Assembly (NCBI GenBank): GCA_020465985.1
Contig: JAANYP010004711.1
Coordinates: 382,750 to 446,749, forward strand
Direction of reading: 5' to 3'
From: Centrapalus pauciflorus
Lineage: Eukaryota > Streptophyta > Magnoliopsida > Asterales > Asteraceae
DNA length: 64,000 nucleotides
Below the pieces are notes generated by a model that was given only the letters and a program-made list of their open reading frames with translations, was not told the DNA's origin and did not search any database. The translations under genes and the position numbers were made by a program. Shown piece after piece: positions 47,436-58,388 of the stretch. Within the stretch, counting starts at the first letter, position 1; each line of letters begins with the position of its first letter.

Positions 47436-50035
47436 ATGACAAATCTTCAACGGTTTCTGGAAATGGATCATGAGGTCGAGAAACCTAATACTCCGCCTAA
47501 GCTGATGAAACTTGAAGACTATTATTGGTGGAAAGATCGGTTTGCCGATTTTGTGCGCTTCAACGACATGCGTATGTGGATATGTATCGACGAGGGATAC
47601 ATTCCACCAACTGCTGAGATAGAGGGGCGACAGAAGGTTGTCACGTATTCGAAAATGAAGGACAATGACAAAAAGCTGTTTGAAGCAGAGAACCGCACAT
47701 ACGCTATCATACGAATGGCGTTACCTCAGGATATAATGCACACATTCCGCAATCAAAAGACATCTAAGGAGCTTTGGGAGACGCTGGAAAAGAGGTGTGA
47801 GGGAAATCCGAGGGTTCGAAGGAAGCGTATGGAGTTGTTGAAATAGCAGTTTGCGATTTTCAAGGCTTTGAAAGATGAAAAGTTGGACGACACCATCACA
47901 CGCTTTTATCATCTACTGACAGAGCTAGAGAGTCATGATATCGAGTATAGCGACACAGAAAAGAATAATAAGCTTTTGGATGCCTTACCAGCCAAATGGG
48001 CGATGTACGTGGCTATGATTAAGCTTGATGAGGATAAGTACTATACTCAATCGTTGGAGGATGTAGTGGGAATGCTGAGGGCGTATCATTTCGAGCTACT
48101 GAAGGCCGAAACGGATTATGAACAAGTCCAAAATCCAGCCATGTATTTTGGAAAATCAAAACCTTCAGTGGCAGCTGATATGAAGACTGCTACAGCCTTC
48201 TTCACCGGAGAAAGGTCGTCACCAGCAAAGCCTGACGATGCGCAGAATAGAGCTTTCTTAGGGTTTGGTAGACCGGAAGAATAGCAACATCAGGCAACAC
48301 CTGCATCAACATCTCAGGGCTACTCTAAGATGCCCATGAGCGCTAAATCGGCCGAAGAACATTTGAATTTATTGGCGTCATTTGTGGCCGCATATGGGAA
48401 CTGCGTTCAGGTTAAAATAAACGATCCTGCTCTCTGGGATGAAGATTACGATCAGGTAGACCCTGACGACCTTGAGGAGATGGATCTCAAATGGCAACTG
48501 GCCATGGTAACCCAACGGGTTAAACGATTCATCAAACGGACAGGGAGGGATCTGAATATGAATAATAAGGGGATTGGCTTTGATAAGTCCAAGGTCAAAC
48601 GCTACAACTGTCAAGGCTTGGGACGCTTCGCCAGAGAGTGTCAGAGACCAAAGGTAGATAATTGCCAAGGGCAGAATCAGAGTCAAGGACAGTATCAGAA
48701 CCAATCTCAACAGAGATATCTTCCGAGTTCATCATCCAGTCAAGCAAACATAGCTGGTCTGTTATCTAATGTCACATCAGACAGACAGCTGGACGGTACT
48801 TATGATTGGAGCTCACATCCGGAATCTAACGCTAGAGCCTTTATGGTTGAAGTCACTGAGAGTGGATGTGAAGGAGAAGAGCAGAACACAAGGGACAGCA
48901 GTCAACAAGAAAGCAGTCCGATGTGGGTGGAGAAGTCGGATGATCAGAACTGATGTATGAGCATGTAGAGGCTTTGACCAAAGATCTTAAGATCAAAGAA
49001 GTAGAGTTAGCTGAAACTAAGGTGAAGGTAGCTGAGGCTAATAGTAAGCTAGAAAAGTTTAGGAACTCAAGTATGAACCTAGGGAAAGTTTTAGATGCTC
49101 AACGCCAATCTAAAAAACCTGTAGGTCTAGGATTTCATGAAATTCCTCCACCATTTAATGCCAACTACATGCCTCAACCTCTGGAGAAAACTGAGAAATC
49201 AGTATACTTAGAGGAAATACCTGAACCAGTGTCTGAGCCTGTAAAGGAAAATACACCTAAGGTGACTGATACAAACGTCAAGATTAAGAAAGTCAAATTT
49301 GTGTCTTCCTCTAGTGAAACACCTGCAGGAAAACATAAAATTGATTTTAATGATCAGGATGATGAACCAGTCACAATAGATGCACAAAAAGACCCAGACA
49401 CTAGTGAGACACCTAAGTCTAAGGGCACACACAAGAAGTCCATTGACAAGATGTCCTGCTTTAGATGTCATGAAAAGGGGCATGTTGCTTCTAACTGTCC
49501 GCTTAGGAAAATTGACGTTACACCTAAGACATGGAAGCCAACACAAACTAAGCCTTCAACAAGTGTGGCGAGCACTAGCAGTTCTCAGAGTACCGAGAAA
49601 ACTGTGCAGGCTGCACCAAAACAGGTTGTGAAACAATTACCGGTAAAAGGTGGACCAAAAGAAGTGGTTAGGACTAATTCACCGAATCGAGTCGTTAATC
49701 AATCTCGGTCTGGACCTCAACAATAATATAGGAGCACAACACCTAGCAGAGCATACACTCCGGTTAGGTCACACACTCCTGTTAGACATCACACACCGGT
49801 TAGAGCTCAGGGATCTCAATCTGAAATGCAATATAATCGTAATTATTCAAGAGCTCCACAACAAATGCCTACTCAAAGGCAAAGAGTGAACTTAAATCAC
49901 TCGGCACCACAACAAACTCCTGTTCAACGACCCAAGTCACCTGAAAGGCGAGATGGGTATTTGAAAGAGTTTAAGTATGTGGACGAGAATGGTATAACCA
50001 AGTCAGTTATGGCTTGGGTTCCCCGTGATAACTAA
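47436..50035 (+). pseudogene. gag: gag of copia B1, two reading frames
   Basis: It starts MTNLQRFLEMDHEVEKP at 47436. Frame one runs to 48953 with two amber stops (47844-47846 and 48282-48284), and holds a Gag core like the UBN2 family (KELWETLEKRCEG, DDTITRFYHLLTEL). Its zinc knuckle (48600-48641) is ruined: first Cys and His are both Arg (RX2CX4RX4C). A second frame starts with an ATG that overlaps the stop (TGATG, 48951-48955). It has a coiled coil (EVELAETKVKVAEANSKLEKF), an intact knuckle CFRCHEKGHVASNC (49457-49498), a TAA at 49724-49726, and ends MAWVPRDN with TAA at 50033-50035. The one-base overlap may be a natural design or a frameshift mutation. Confidence 0.82.
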
Positions 50036-50056
50036 CCTATTTTCTTTCATGTGCAG
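50032..50056 (+). promoter_or_regulatory. Splice-acceptor-like site between gag and pol of B1
   Basis: CTAAC (50032-50036), a pyrimidine run (CTATTTTCTTTC), then GTGCAG ending at 50056. The gag stop TAA lies inside CTAAC. Pol is open in phase 0 from 50057. Because gag frame two and pol are in the same frame here, stop readthrough is an alternative explanation. Confidence 0.5.
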
Positions 50057-52867
50057 GAGATAACCACAGGTCCAAACAACAAATGGTTCGTCGACAGTGG
50101 ATGCTCCAGGCACATGACAGGGGAAAGAAGTCTCCTTACAGACTTCAAGGGTGGGAATCGGGGATTTGTATCATTCGCGGGAAACAAGGGAGGAAACATC
50201 ACGGGTACTGGAGTGGTCACTAATGGGACGATCAAGTTGGATCAAGTTTATCACGTTGATAAACTGGTTCACAATCTCATTAGTGTATCTCAAATCTGTG
50301 ACAAGAAGAATTCAGTGCTGTTCACTGACACTGAAGCGTTGGTGCTAAAACCGGGGTTCAATATTCCTGAAGAATGGATATTGATGCGGGCACCAAGGAA
50401 GAATGACTTGTACATGCTCGATATGAGCAAGCCGGAAACTTCGATGGGGCCAATCTGTCTGTTATCCAAAGCTTCAGAGACTGAATCAGTTTTGTGGCAC
50501 AGGCGCATGGCACACTTGCACCTAAGGAAAATGAACTATATAACAAAAAATGGGTTGGTGCAAGGTGTGCCTATGAAGAGTTTTCAGTTCGAGGACAAGT
50601 GTCTACCATGCAAGAAGGGCAAACAACATAAGAAGGCACACAAGTCCAAGACTCAGAACTCCATCACTACCACATTCGATTTGCTGCATATGGACCTCTT
50701 CGGACCAATCAACAAAAGGAGTATAGGTGGTAGTTGGTATTGTTTAGTTATCACTGAAGATTACTCACGATTTTCTTGGGTTTTCTTTCTAGGTACAAAG
50801 GACGATACGACTTCCAAGCTCATCGGGTTCTTAGACCAAGTGGAGAATTCCTATGAAACACGGGTTAAAGGGATTCGTAGTGGTACGATCGAAAAGGATA
50901 TGGCGACGTTGAATCTGAATGACGAAGGTCATACCTTTCCAAGGACTACATTTCAATCCACATCCGAGCCTACTTTGACTGAAGATGGATCTCCAGAAGT
51001 CACTGATCCAGAAGCACCTTCAACTTAGAATCAGACTCAGACAACAAATTCCAACTCTTAGGAAACTGTCCACGAGGAGGAAAATGTAGAATCTGAGGAT
51101 ATTCCCCCATTAGGTGAAATAGGATCTAACTTAGGAGATAATCTGAGAGTTGACGAGATAGAGACATCTAGGATCAACAAGAACCATCCTATAGAAAGCA
51201 TCATAGGAAATCCTAATGAGGGTGTGAGGACTAGGAGTAGTTTAAATAACAACACTGTGTTGTTGTCGATGATTAATGACTCCGAGGCCTATCATACCTG
51301 CCTCTATTCTTGTTTTATCTCGCAAGTAGAGCTGAAAAATGTGCAAATGGCACTAAACGATAACTCCTGGGTTGAAGCGATGCAGGAAGAACTCTCTCAG
51401 TTTAGGAAACTAGAAGTGTGGGAGTTAGTTCCATTACCTCGAGGGGAAATTGCAATAGGAACCAAATGGGTTTTTAAGTGCAAAAGAGACGATCAGGGTA
51501 TAGTCATTCGCAACAAGGCTAGGTTAGTTGTAAAGGGTTTCAACCAAGAGGAGGGAATCGATTACAAAGAGGTGTTCGCGCCACTAGCAAGGTTGGAAGC
51601 AATTCGTTTGTTTATGGCTTTTGCTTCCTTCAAGGGCTTTAAGGTATATCAACTAGATATTAAGAGTGCTTTCCTCTATGGGAAAGTGAAGGAACTGGTA
51701 TATGTAGAACAGCCGCCCGGATTTACAGATCCAAAGTTTCCAGACATAGTATATCGATTAGATAAGGCTCTGTATGGATTGCATCAAGCACCAAGGGCGT
51801 GATACAAGACTTTATCCAACCATCTGTTAGAGAACGGGTTTGAAAGGGGTAGGATAGATAGTACGCTGTTCGTTAAGCGAAAGGGAGAACACTTCATCTT
51901 GGTACAAGTGTACGTCGATGATATCATCATTGGATCATCAGACGAACAAATGTGCAAGGATTTTGAGAAGGTGACAAAGTCAAAATTCGAGATGAGTGCA
52001 ATGGGTGAGTTGAATTTCTTTTTGGGGTTGCAAGTTGACCAGAAGAAGGAAGGAATGTTTATCCATCAGACGAAGTATGTCTACGACATATTAGAACGCT
52101 TCGGGATGGAAGGGACAAAACTGACAGCCCATTTCAGCACGCCGATTCAAGTGAATCACAATCTCGGATCGGGTACTGAAAGTGATACCGATGTGGATCC
52201 GACGTTATATTGGGCCATGATTGGATCACTTATGTATTTAACTGCTTCAAGACCTGACATCATGTTTGCTGTGTGTATTTGTGCTAGGTTTCAAGCTAAT
52301 CCGAAAGAGATGCACATGAAAGCTGTGAAGCGGATTCTACGATACCTCAAGTCGAAACCGAAGCTAGGACTTTGGTATCACGCGGAGGGAGATCTAGAGT
52401 TGGAGGCGTTCACGGATTCAGACTACGGAGGATGCAGCGTGACGCGCAAGTCAACAACTGGAGGTTGTCAATTCCTTGGAGGGAGACTCGTTTCCTGGCA
52501 ATGCAAGAAACAGACGTCGGTAGCCGTGTCAACGTGCGAGGCCGAGTATGTTGTTGCTGGTAGTTGCTGCTCACAGGTTCTGTGGATACAACAACAATTG
52601 CGGGATTACGGTTTGGCTTACACTCAAACTCCTATTACGATAGACAACCAATCTACAATTGCTATAGCAAATAATCCAGTTAAACACAGTAAAACAAAGC
52701 ACATAGACATAATGCATCATTTTATACGTGATTGTGCTGAAAAGAACTTAATCAAGTTGGTAAAAGTGGCAACGGACGATAATAATGTTGATTTATTTAC
52801 CAAAGCCTTTGATAAGTCACGGTTTCAATATTTGATTCAACTAAATGGAATGCGTAACCCAGAGTAA
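50057..52867 (+). pseudogene. pol: pol of copia B1 (protease, partial integrase, RT, RNase H)
   Basis: The protease has WFVDSGCSRHMTG. The GAG-pre-integrase has VLWHRRMAHLH and CLPCKKGKQH. The integrase starts well (HMDLFGP, YSRFSWVFFLGTKDD) but after VKGIRS the frame jumps to a linker (GTIEKDMATLNL, near 50875), so the second Asp (SDNGTEF-type) and the Glu (NGVAERKNRT-type) are absent. Two TAG stops follow (51026-51028 and near 51058). RT has MRTRSSLNNNTVLLSM to LYGLHQAPRA, then TGA at 51800-51802 in place of Trp. YVDDIIIGSS is intact (51910). RNase H has FTDSDYGGC, TCEAEYVVA and IDNQSTI, and ends LNGMRNPE at 52867. Apart from the stops, one frame runs through. Confidence 0.9.
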
Positions 52868-53427
52868 ATTGACCTTAGTAGAAGTTTTATTTCCTTATTA
52901 TAGATGTAGTCTTTCTTTCTTTTTATAGTAAGTTTGCTAAATTAGGATAGTTTCTATTTTTAGTAAGTTAGTTGGTTATTTTATTTTCTTATGAAAAACA
53001 AAAGAAAAAAGAGAGAAAACCATAAATAAAAAAAAAGAGAATATCAGAAAAAGAGTTAAGTCTTAGATACATAGGTTCAAAGTGACGAAAATTAGCACAG
53101 TCGTTACAAACTCTAAGTGTTTAGGCTTTCACACATAATATACCTAAAATTCTAAGTGTTATACATTTTTTTTAGTTTGATGTGTTGGTAGGCATAATAC
53201 ATATAGGGAGTCTCAAGGCTAATAAAATATTCAAGAAAAAGTCAAACGTGTCACTAACTTAGATGTATGACCAATCGGTCTTAATTTTTATGTACGAGAC
53301 ATACAAACTTTGATTACAAATGAGGTATGCAAACTTTCTGGAGATGTATAGCAACATCAAATACATCTTAAAATGGAAAGAATAGAAAAATCATACTAAG
53401 TTGAGAGTCAAAAACATGTAACTCTGT

Positions 53428-53581
53428 TGTACGTAAGTACAGAGCTGTTGCCTCTGTTTTGATTCGGGTTAGCAAGATAAGTCGCTTTGTTGTACGTCGG
53501 TACAGACCTGTCACCGCTGTCTTTCTAGCTTTAAAAATAAACCTTAAGTCAAACTAAGACACTTTGTTGTATGTAAATACA
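53428..53581 (+). other. Three-hairpin array in the B1 spacer
   Basis: Inverted repeats at 53428-53441 (TGTAC-GTAA-GTACA), 53491-53504 (TGTAC-GTCG-GTACA) and 53568-53581 (TGTAT-GTAA-ATACA), each in CTYTGTTGTA...TACAGACCTGT context and 63-77 bp apart. The third has a compensatory pair change relative to the others. The same order is found in B3, and the third unit in B2. Confidence 0.62.
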
Positions 53582-55010
53582 AACCTGTGTCCGATGTTTG
53601 TCTTTTAAAGAAAGTTTGCAAATACCAAAAAGTTAGAATCATTGTCTATATGCTTTGATCATAAAAGTATGTCTATGTCTGAGTCACGTAAGATAATTTC
53701 ATGATAAATAAAAATGCCAAGGGATATTCCGAAATGTAGCATGTTTAAAGGGGCAAATACCAACAATCGGCTAAAAGTGTATGTTACGCCAAACAATCAA
53801 AGGGATCAAAAATTCCTAAGTGTGAAAGTTTATATACTGAAAGTGAGTATCTGACACCGCTATCTGATTGAACGTTTCTTTCACTATGCTCGTCAAAAAT
53901 AGTTTGTTTAGTGTTTAGTATAGGTAGTAATCTTAAATAATTATGTAGTTTAGTCTAAGTTTAATTTTTGTTCAAAAATTTAATTTTATTTTAATTTAAT
54001 TTTATCCTTATTTTATTTTTATTTTATTTTTCTTTATTCTATTTTATTTTTAATTTTACTTAAGAAAAAAAGGGGTCAAAAATTAATGAGGGTGCATTCA
54101 TAGTTGAATAAAATAAACATTGCGTGAAAATCTTGTGCTTAGGGTAAAAGATTTGGCATAGTTTATTTCGTTACACGATAAGGTTGAAAAGGTTGAAAAA
54201 GTTGAATTTGTTTCAAAAATTTTCGAAATTTTCAAAGTTTCAAGGTGAATTCGAGTTTAAGCTAAACTCAAATATGGCAGGGCTCGAATCTGTCTATAGA
54301 TTCGAAAATGGCATTAAACTCGAATGTTGGTGGTATAAATAGGTCAACAGTGATGGTCATAACTCACATGTTTTCGATTCTATACTTTCGAGTTTGTCAA
54401 GGGGATTTCGAATCTATTCTCGAGTTTATCGTATTCGATATACCCACTATTTGTCGAGTTTCTATTCGTTTGGGTTCGATACTACCCGTAGATCTAGGTA
54501 TAACCAAGTGTATTGTACAAGATTTAGGTAGTTTTATACTCCATTTAGGCCAAAATCATTGGATTTTGAAGTTTTATTGGTAGAAAGTTTGTGTTTCAAA
54601 ATTACAAACTTTGAACCGGTGAAAAAATCAAATTAATTACAAATATCATTGATTAGAACCTAGTAGGACTAAAAGATGTGATTTTCTGAGTCTAGCATGG
54701 TTAAAATCATCGATTTTTGTGATGTTGGTGGCCGACTCCTTCGAATCTGTTCATGGCCAGTTTCGAGTTTGTCAGTAAACTCGAATGGTCATTAAACTCG
54801 AATGGGTCATCAAAATCGAATATATGTTCATTCGAATCTGATGTTCGAGTTTGTCATTTTATTTGAATTATTTAAATTTAAATTTTAATTAAACTTGTAG
54901 GAATTCATAAGTGTTGGATTTTGTTCTTATACAAGTTCAAAATAAAACAAATTTGAATTTAAACAAGTTTATTCATTTTTAATAATACTCATATTTCATT
55001 TGATGTATTG

Positions 55011-55015
55011 TGCAG
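55011..55015 (+). promoter_or_regulatory. Splice-acceptor-like TGCAG before the B1 aORF
   Basis: A T-rich stretch (54970-55010) ends in TGTGCAG at 55015, two bases before the ATG at 55018. Position and sequence match B3. The branch motif is less clear here than in B2 and B3. Confidence 0.42.
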
Positions 55016-55017
55016 AC

Positions 55018-57796
55018 ATGGCGGGTAGAGTACTTGTTCCAAAGCATAATATGGTCATTTCCCCTGACCATGCTATCCCTGAAGCGCAGGCTTTCCGCCA
55101 GATGGTGGATTTCTTGGTGGAGTCCAGGATCTCGTATGCACTGTCTCACAATATCCAGATTGTCATTCCTTACGTGCGACAATTCTATGATCATTTGCAA
55201 GTAGATTGCACTGTCACTCCGACAGTTCTGAGGACAAGGATTGTTGGTAATCCTTTGGTGTTTTCTGCTGATATTCTTCGTCAAGTGCTTCAATTAGGCA
55301 CTCAGGAGCAGGAAGATGGGCCTATTGATTTCCAACTATCAATCAGGCAAGCTGCCTTTGTACGAATGGGTTATAGTTTAGATGTTACTAAGTCTTCCTA
55401 TATGGAAAGTGGGCTAATTGGACAATGGCGATATCTAGCGCATGTGTTCATGGTTTGTTTTGCTGCGAAGAAGGCTGGGTTTGACTATATCGTTTCGAAT
55501 ATCCAATCGGGGATGATCGCCTTAGTCTATAATCGAAAGTTCAGTTTTTCAGAGATGTTCTTCTCAGAGTTCGTTCATCAGATAACGGCTCCGGAGTGGG
55601 AAAGATTTCTGCTTTACCCTCGTTTTGTGATGATGCTAATCCGACACTTTTTGCCAAATCCGCCGCAGCTGAACGATATTCAGAGCGTTGCAGTCATTGA
55701 TAAGAGAATATTTGCCGATTGCTCCTCTCATCGAGGAAGGTTAGCGGTCCCAGTAGAGCGACCTTTGTTCGGTGCTGTAATCGACCCGAACTTTGTAGCC
55801 CCTGACGATGCCAACTGGGCAGGAGAGGTACAAGTTCAGCAGCGACAGCCACAGCAACAACGACAGCAACAACCGCACCCTCAACAACAGAGGAGACGTC
55901 AAAGGCCTTCCGCGAGTCAAATTCAGGCAGATAGGCCTTCTACGAGTCAAGTTCAAGAGCCACAACAGGCTGGCCCTTCGAGTGCACCAACCGAATCCAA
56001 TCCGATATTTCAAACATTGCAAGAGATTTGGGCAGCGGGTCCAAATGCAAATGAGGAAATTACGGCTGAGTTAGTTGGAGATTTATTGGAGCCTCCGGAA
56101 GGAGAAGTTGATGTGTTTAGGCAAATTGAAGAATATCAACCTGAGCAAGCAGGTAATGACAAGTCATCTTCGGATACTGAATCTGAGGAAATGGAAGAGA
56201 TAGAAGCTTAAAAAGAAACGGATGATCCGTCCATCCAAATGGGGACGTATGGATCACTTTTAGTGGTGACTGAAGAAGAAAATAGAAGGAAAAGAGCTTC
56301 AGCAGATTCTGACGAATCAGATTATGAAGAAGAGGAGGTTGCACCTCTGGTCCATCGACAAAGGGCTAAACGTCATAGATTCATGCAGGGAGCTCCCTTG
56401 GCTTCTGCTGCACAGCCGGAAATACCTCAACCTCCACCCGCTCAATCTACCATTCCACCACCACCACCACCTGTTGAACCATACATTCCATCACCAATCA
56501 TTCCAACCCCCATACAATCCATACCATCTACTTCATCCACTTTCATGGACAACCAACGGTTTTCTGAGCTTAAAAGCAAAGTCGACTTCCAACAAGTCCA
56601 AATCTTCGGTTTGACAAAGGCTCTCGGAGAAATACAGAAGCATAATCCACAAATAGACATCGAGAATGCCGAGTTGAAGAAAGTAGTGGGCAAAATGGAG
56701 GAAGAAAACTTGGAGCTTAAACTTTTGTTGCTGATCAGGCGGCCGAGATAAGATCGATGTGCTCCCTTATTGAGCAATTATTGAAAAACCTAAAGGCTCA
56801 GGGGGAGACAAGCTGTCGGGATCAGGAAGAGCTACCCAGGGATGGAGATAATGATGGAGATGATGATGGCAATGATCCCAGCGCGCAAAGAGATGATTAG
56901 CCAGTAGCTTTTTCTGCTGCTCAGCATGCTGAAATTCAGGGGGAGCCAGGTCAGTCAAGAGCTACAGGAGGTGAGGCTAGTTCATCAAAGGTCTCAGAAT
57001 CTGAAGTACCTGAGATAATAGAAGCATTGATGGACATTGATGAAGATCCTCTAGAACTTGAATTCGATTTTGAAGATGATATAGAAGATCTAGAAGAAGG
57101 AGAGTTTGTTCCAGATGATATTGCTGATTGGAAGTCTGATGAGGAGGTTGTGATAGATGAAGACGATAATGTAAGTGAAGTTATCATTCAATCACAGCCT
57201 GTCACAGAACTATATGAGAAAAATGATCAACATATAATAGATATTGATGACGTCAAATTGGCTTCGGTAGATGATTCAGAACTGGAGGAGGCTGAAAGAG
57301 AGCCAAGCAGAGCTGAATTGTTAAATCTATGGTTCCGCAAGGAAGAGAAGAAGGCTGAGCCAAAAATGAAGAAGAAGATGAGGAATCCGGGTGCAGAAAA
57401 CTTCTCTGGAGGTATTATTAGCTGGTTCTTCGACAGAGAAGTGCAGCTTTTTATTCTGAAGAGGAGAGATGGAATCCAGTACCTGAGGCGCAAGCTTAAA
57501 GTATTTAACACATTGCCGAAGGTAGAATTGAAGGAGTTAGCCTGGAAAGAGTTGATTAATATCGGAAATGACCCCTATGCTGAAGTGATCGCTAAGATAA
57601 TCAGAAGAGAGGGGAGATCTGGAAAGTTTGAAAGACTCAAGCCGAGGTCTGGAAAAAGAGTAGAGGATACATCAAGAATAGATCCTCATACAGGTAGGCC
57701 ATTGGTGAAAATGGTTTACAAACCTGTTAAATGCTTAAGAAGGGTGCCAATGAAGAAGATGCCACAGGATGTTTTGAGCAACATGAAGTGGGAGTC
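55018..57796 (+). pseudogene. Extra 3-prime ORF (aORF) of B1, disrupted and C-terminally deleted
   Basis: The start is MAGRVLVPKHN. It aligns along its length with the B3 aORF: N-terminal domain with GQWRYLAHVFMVCFAAKKAGFD and YPRFVMMLIRHFL, Gln-rich run, RQRAKRHRFMQG patch, coiled coil, acidic block, SWFFDREVQLFIL. Disruptions are TAA at 56209-56211, a one-base frameshift near 56722 and TAG at 56898-56900. The last ~85 residues are gone: after LSNMKW the sequence jumps straight to GGAGTC of the polypurine tract, so the frame runs into the LTR. Function unknown. Confidence 0.82.
57786..57796 (+). other. Polypurine tract of B1, altered by deletion
   Basis: AAGTGGGAGTC stands where B2 and B3 have AAGGGGGAGTC. 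The left half (AAGTGG) is the last aORF codons (Lys-Trp) and the right half (GGAGTC) is the original tract, joined by a deletion at short homology. Confidence 0.7.
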
Positions 57797-58388
57797 TGTT
57801 GGTGCACCCTGTGTGACGATAGCAGTCTAAGTGTTCTAGCATTTTGATTCAAGTAATATTACAAAGTATTGGATATTTGATGTATGGGTTTATATATGTT
57901 TGATAGTTATTGATTGTGTGTTTGAACTTGATGTAATGTATTACAAGAAGTTCAAACATAAAATCAAAGATTAAGTCAAATATAAGTTGAATCATATAAT
58001 CAAATATAAGTAGAACATGAGAAATTCGAATTTAGGGACAAATTCGAATTTGACATAGAGGCAGATTCGAATGTGATGTATAGGGTAGATTCGAGAGTGT
58101 CAAGGGGACAAACTCGAATGAGCCTCTATAATTAGGGATTAACTCGAATCATTAGCAGACTTTTGCTGAATTCGTGAGGGATTAAGCAAATAGGCGATCT
58201 CGAGTTTATCAGCTAAGTGAGTGTTATTTCGGAGAGAATCATCTCGTAGGTGCGTTCGTGTTCGTCCGTACAGCTTGTTGATAGTCTCCGTGTTCCGTGT
58301 GAGAGTAGTTCCGTCAAGCCGTTAACGAGGATTCCGCACTCGTTGACGGTGTCGCGTCTAGATAGATCTGTAGAGTCGAGACCTTACA
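57797..58388 (+). repeat. 3-prime LTR of B1
   Basis: From TGTTGGTGCACCCTG to GAGACCTTACA. It is 592 bp against 637 bp in the 5-prime LTR, due to a 45-bp deletion between direct copies of ACAAACTCGAATG (joint near 58108-58120). CACAC, the target copy, follows. Confidence 0.93.

Larger units (their letters stand above)
52868..55015 (+). other. Pol-to-aORF spacer of B1
   Basis: About 2.1 kb of non-coding sequence. The first part is conserved with B3 (TAAGTCTTAGATACATAGG, CACGTAAGATAATTTC) and contains the three hairpins. The later part (54250-54860) has about fifteen TTCGAGTTTG, ATTCGAATCTG and AAACTCGAATG words. It ends in TATTGTGCAG just before the aORF ATG. Confidence 0.6.
46165..58388 (+). 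mobile_element. Complete Ty1/copia element B1 (12.2 kb) with target duplication
   Basis: Two LTRs (46165-46801 and 57797-58388), primer site, gag, pol, spacer with hairpins, aORF. The target CACAC is duplicated perfectly (46160-46164 and 58389-58393). It is inserted in the gag of copia C in opposite orientation. By hand count the LTRs differ by roughly a dozen substitutions (about 2 per cent) and one 45-bp deletion, so it is a young insertion on a plant time scale. The coding regions carry stops, an integrase deletion and an aORF deletion, so it is not autonomous now. Confidence 0.95.

Noticed and set aside
55741..56022. Minus-strand Leu/Arg-rich ORF opposite the B1 aORF
   Set aside because: It lies opposite the Gln-rich coding repeat; Gln codons give Leu-rich antisense frames. 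No homologous antisense ORF start is kept in B3.
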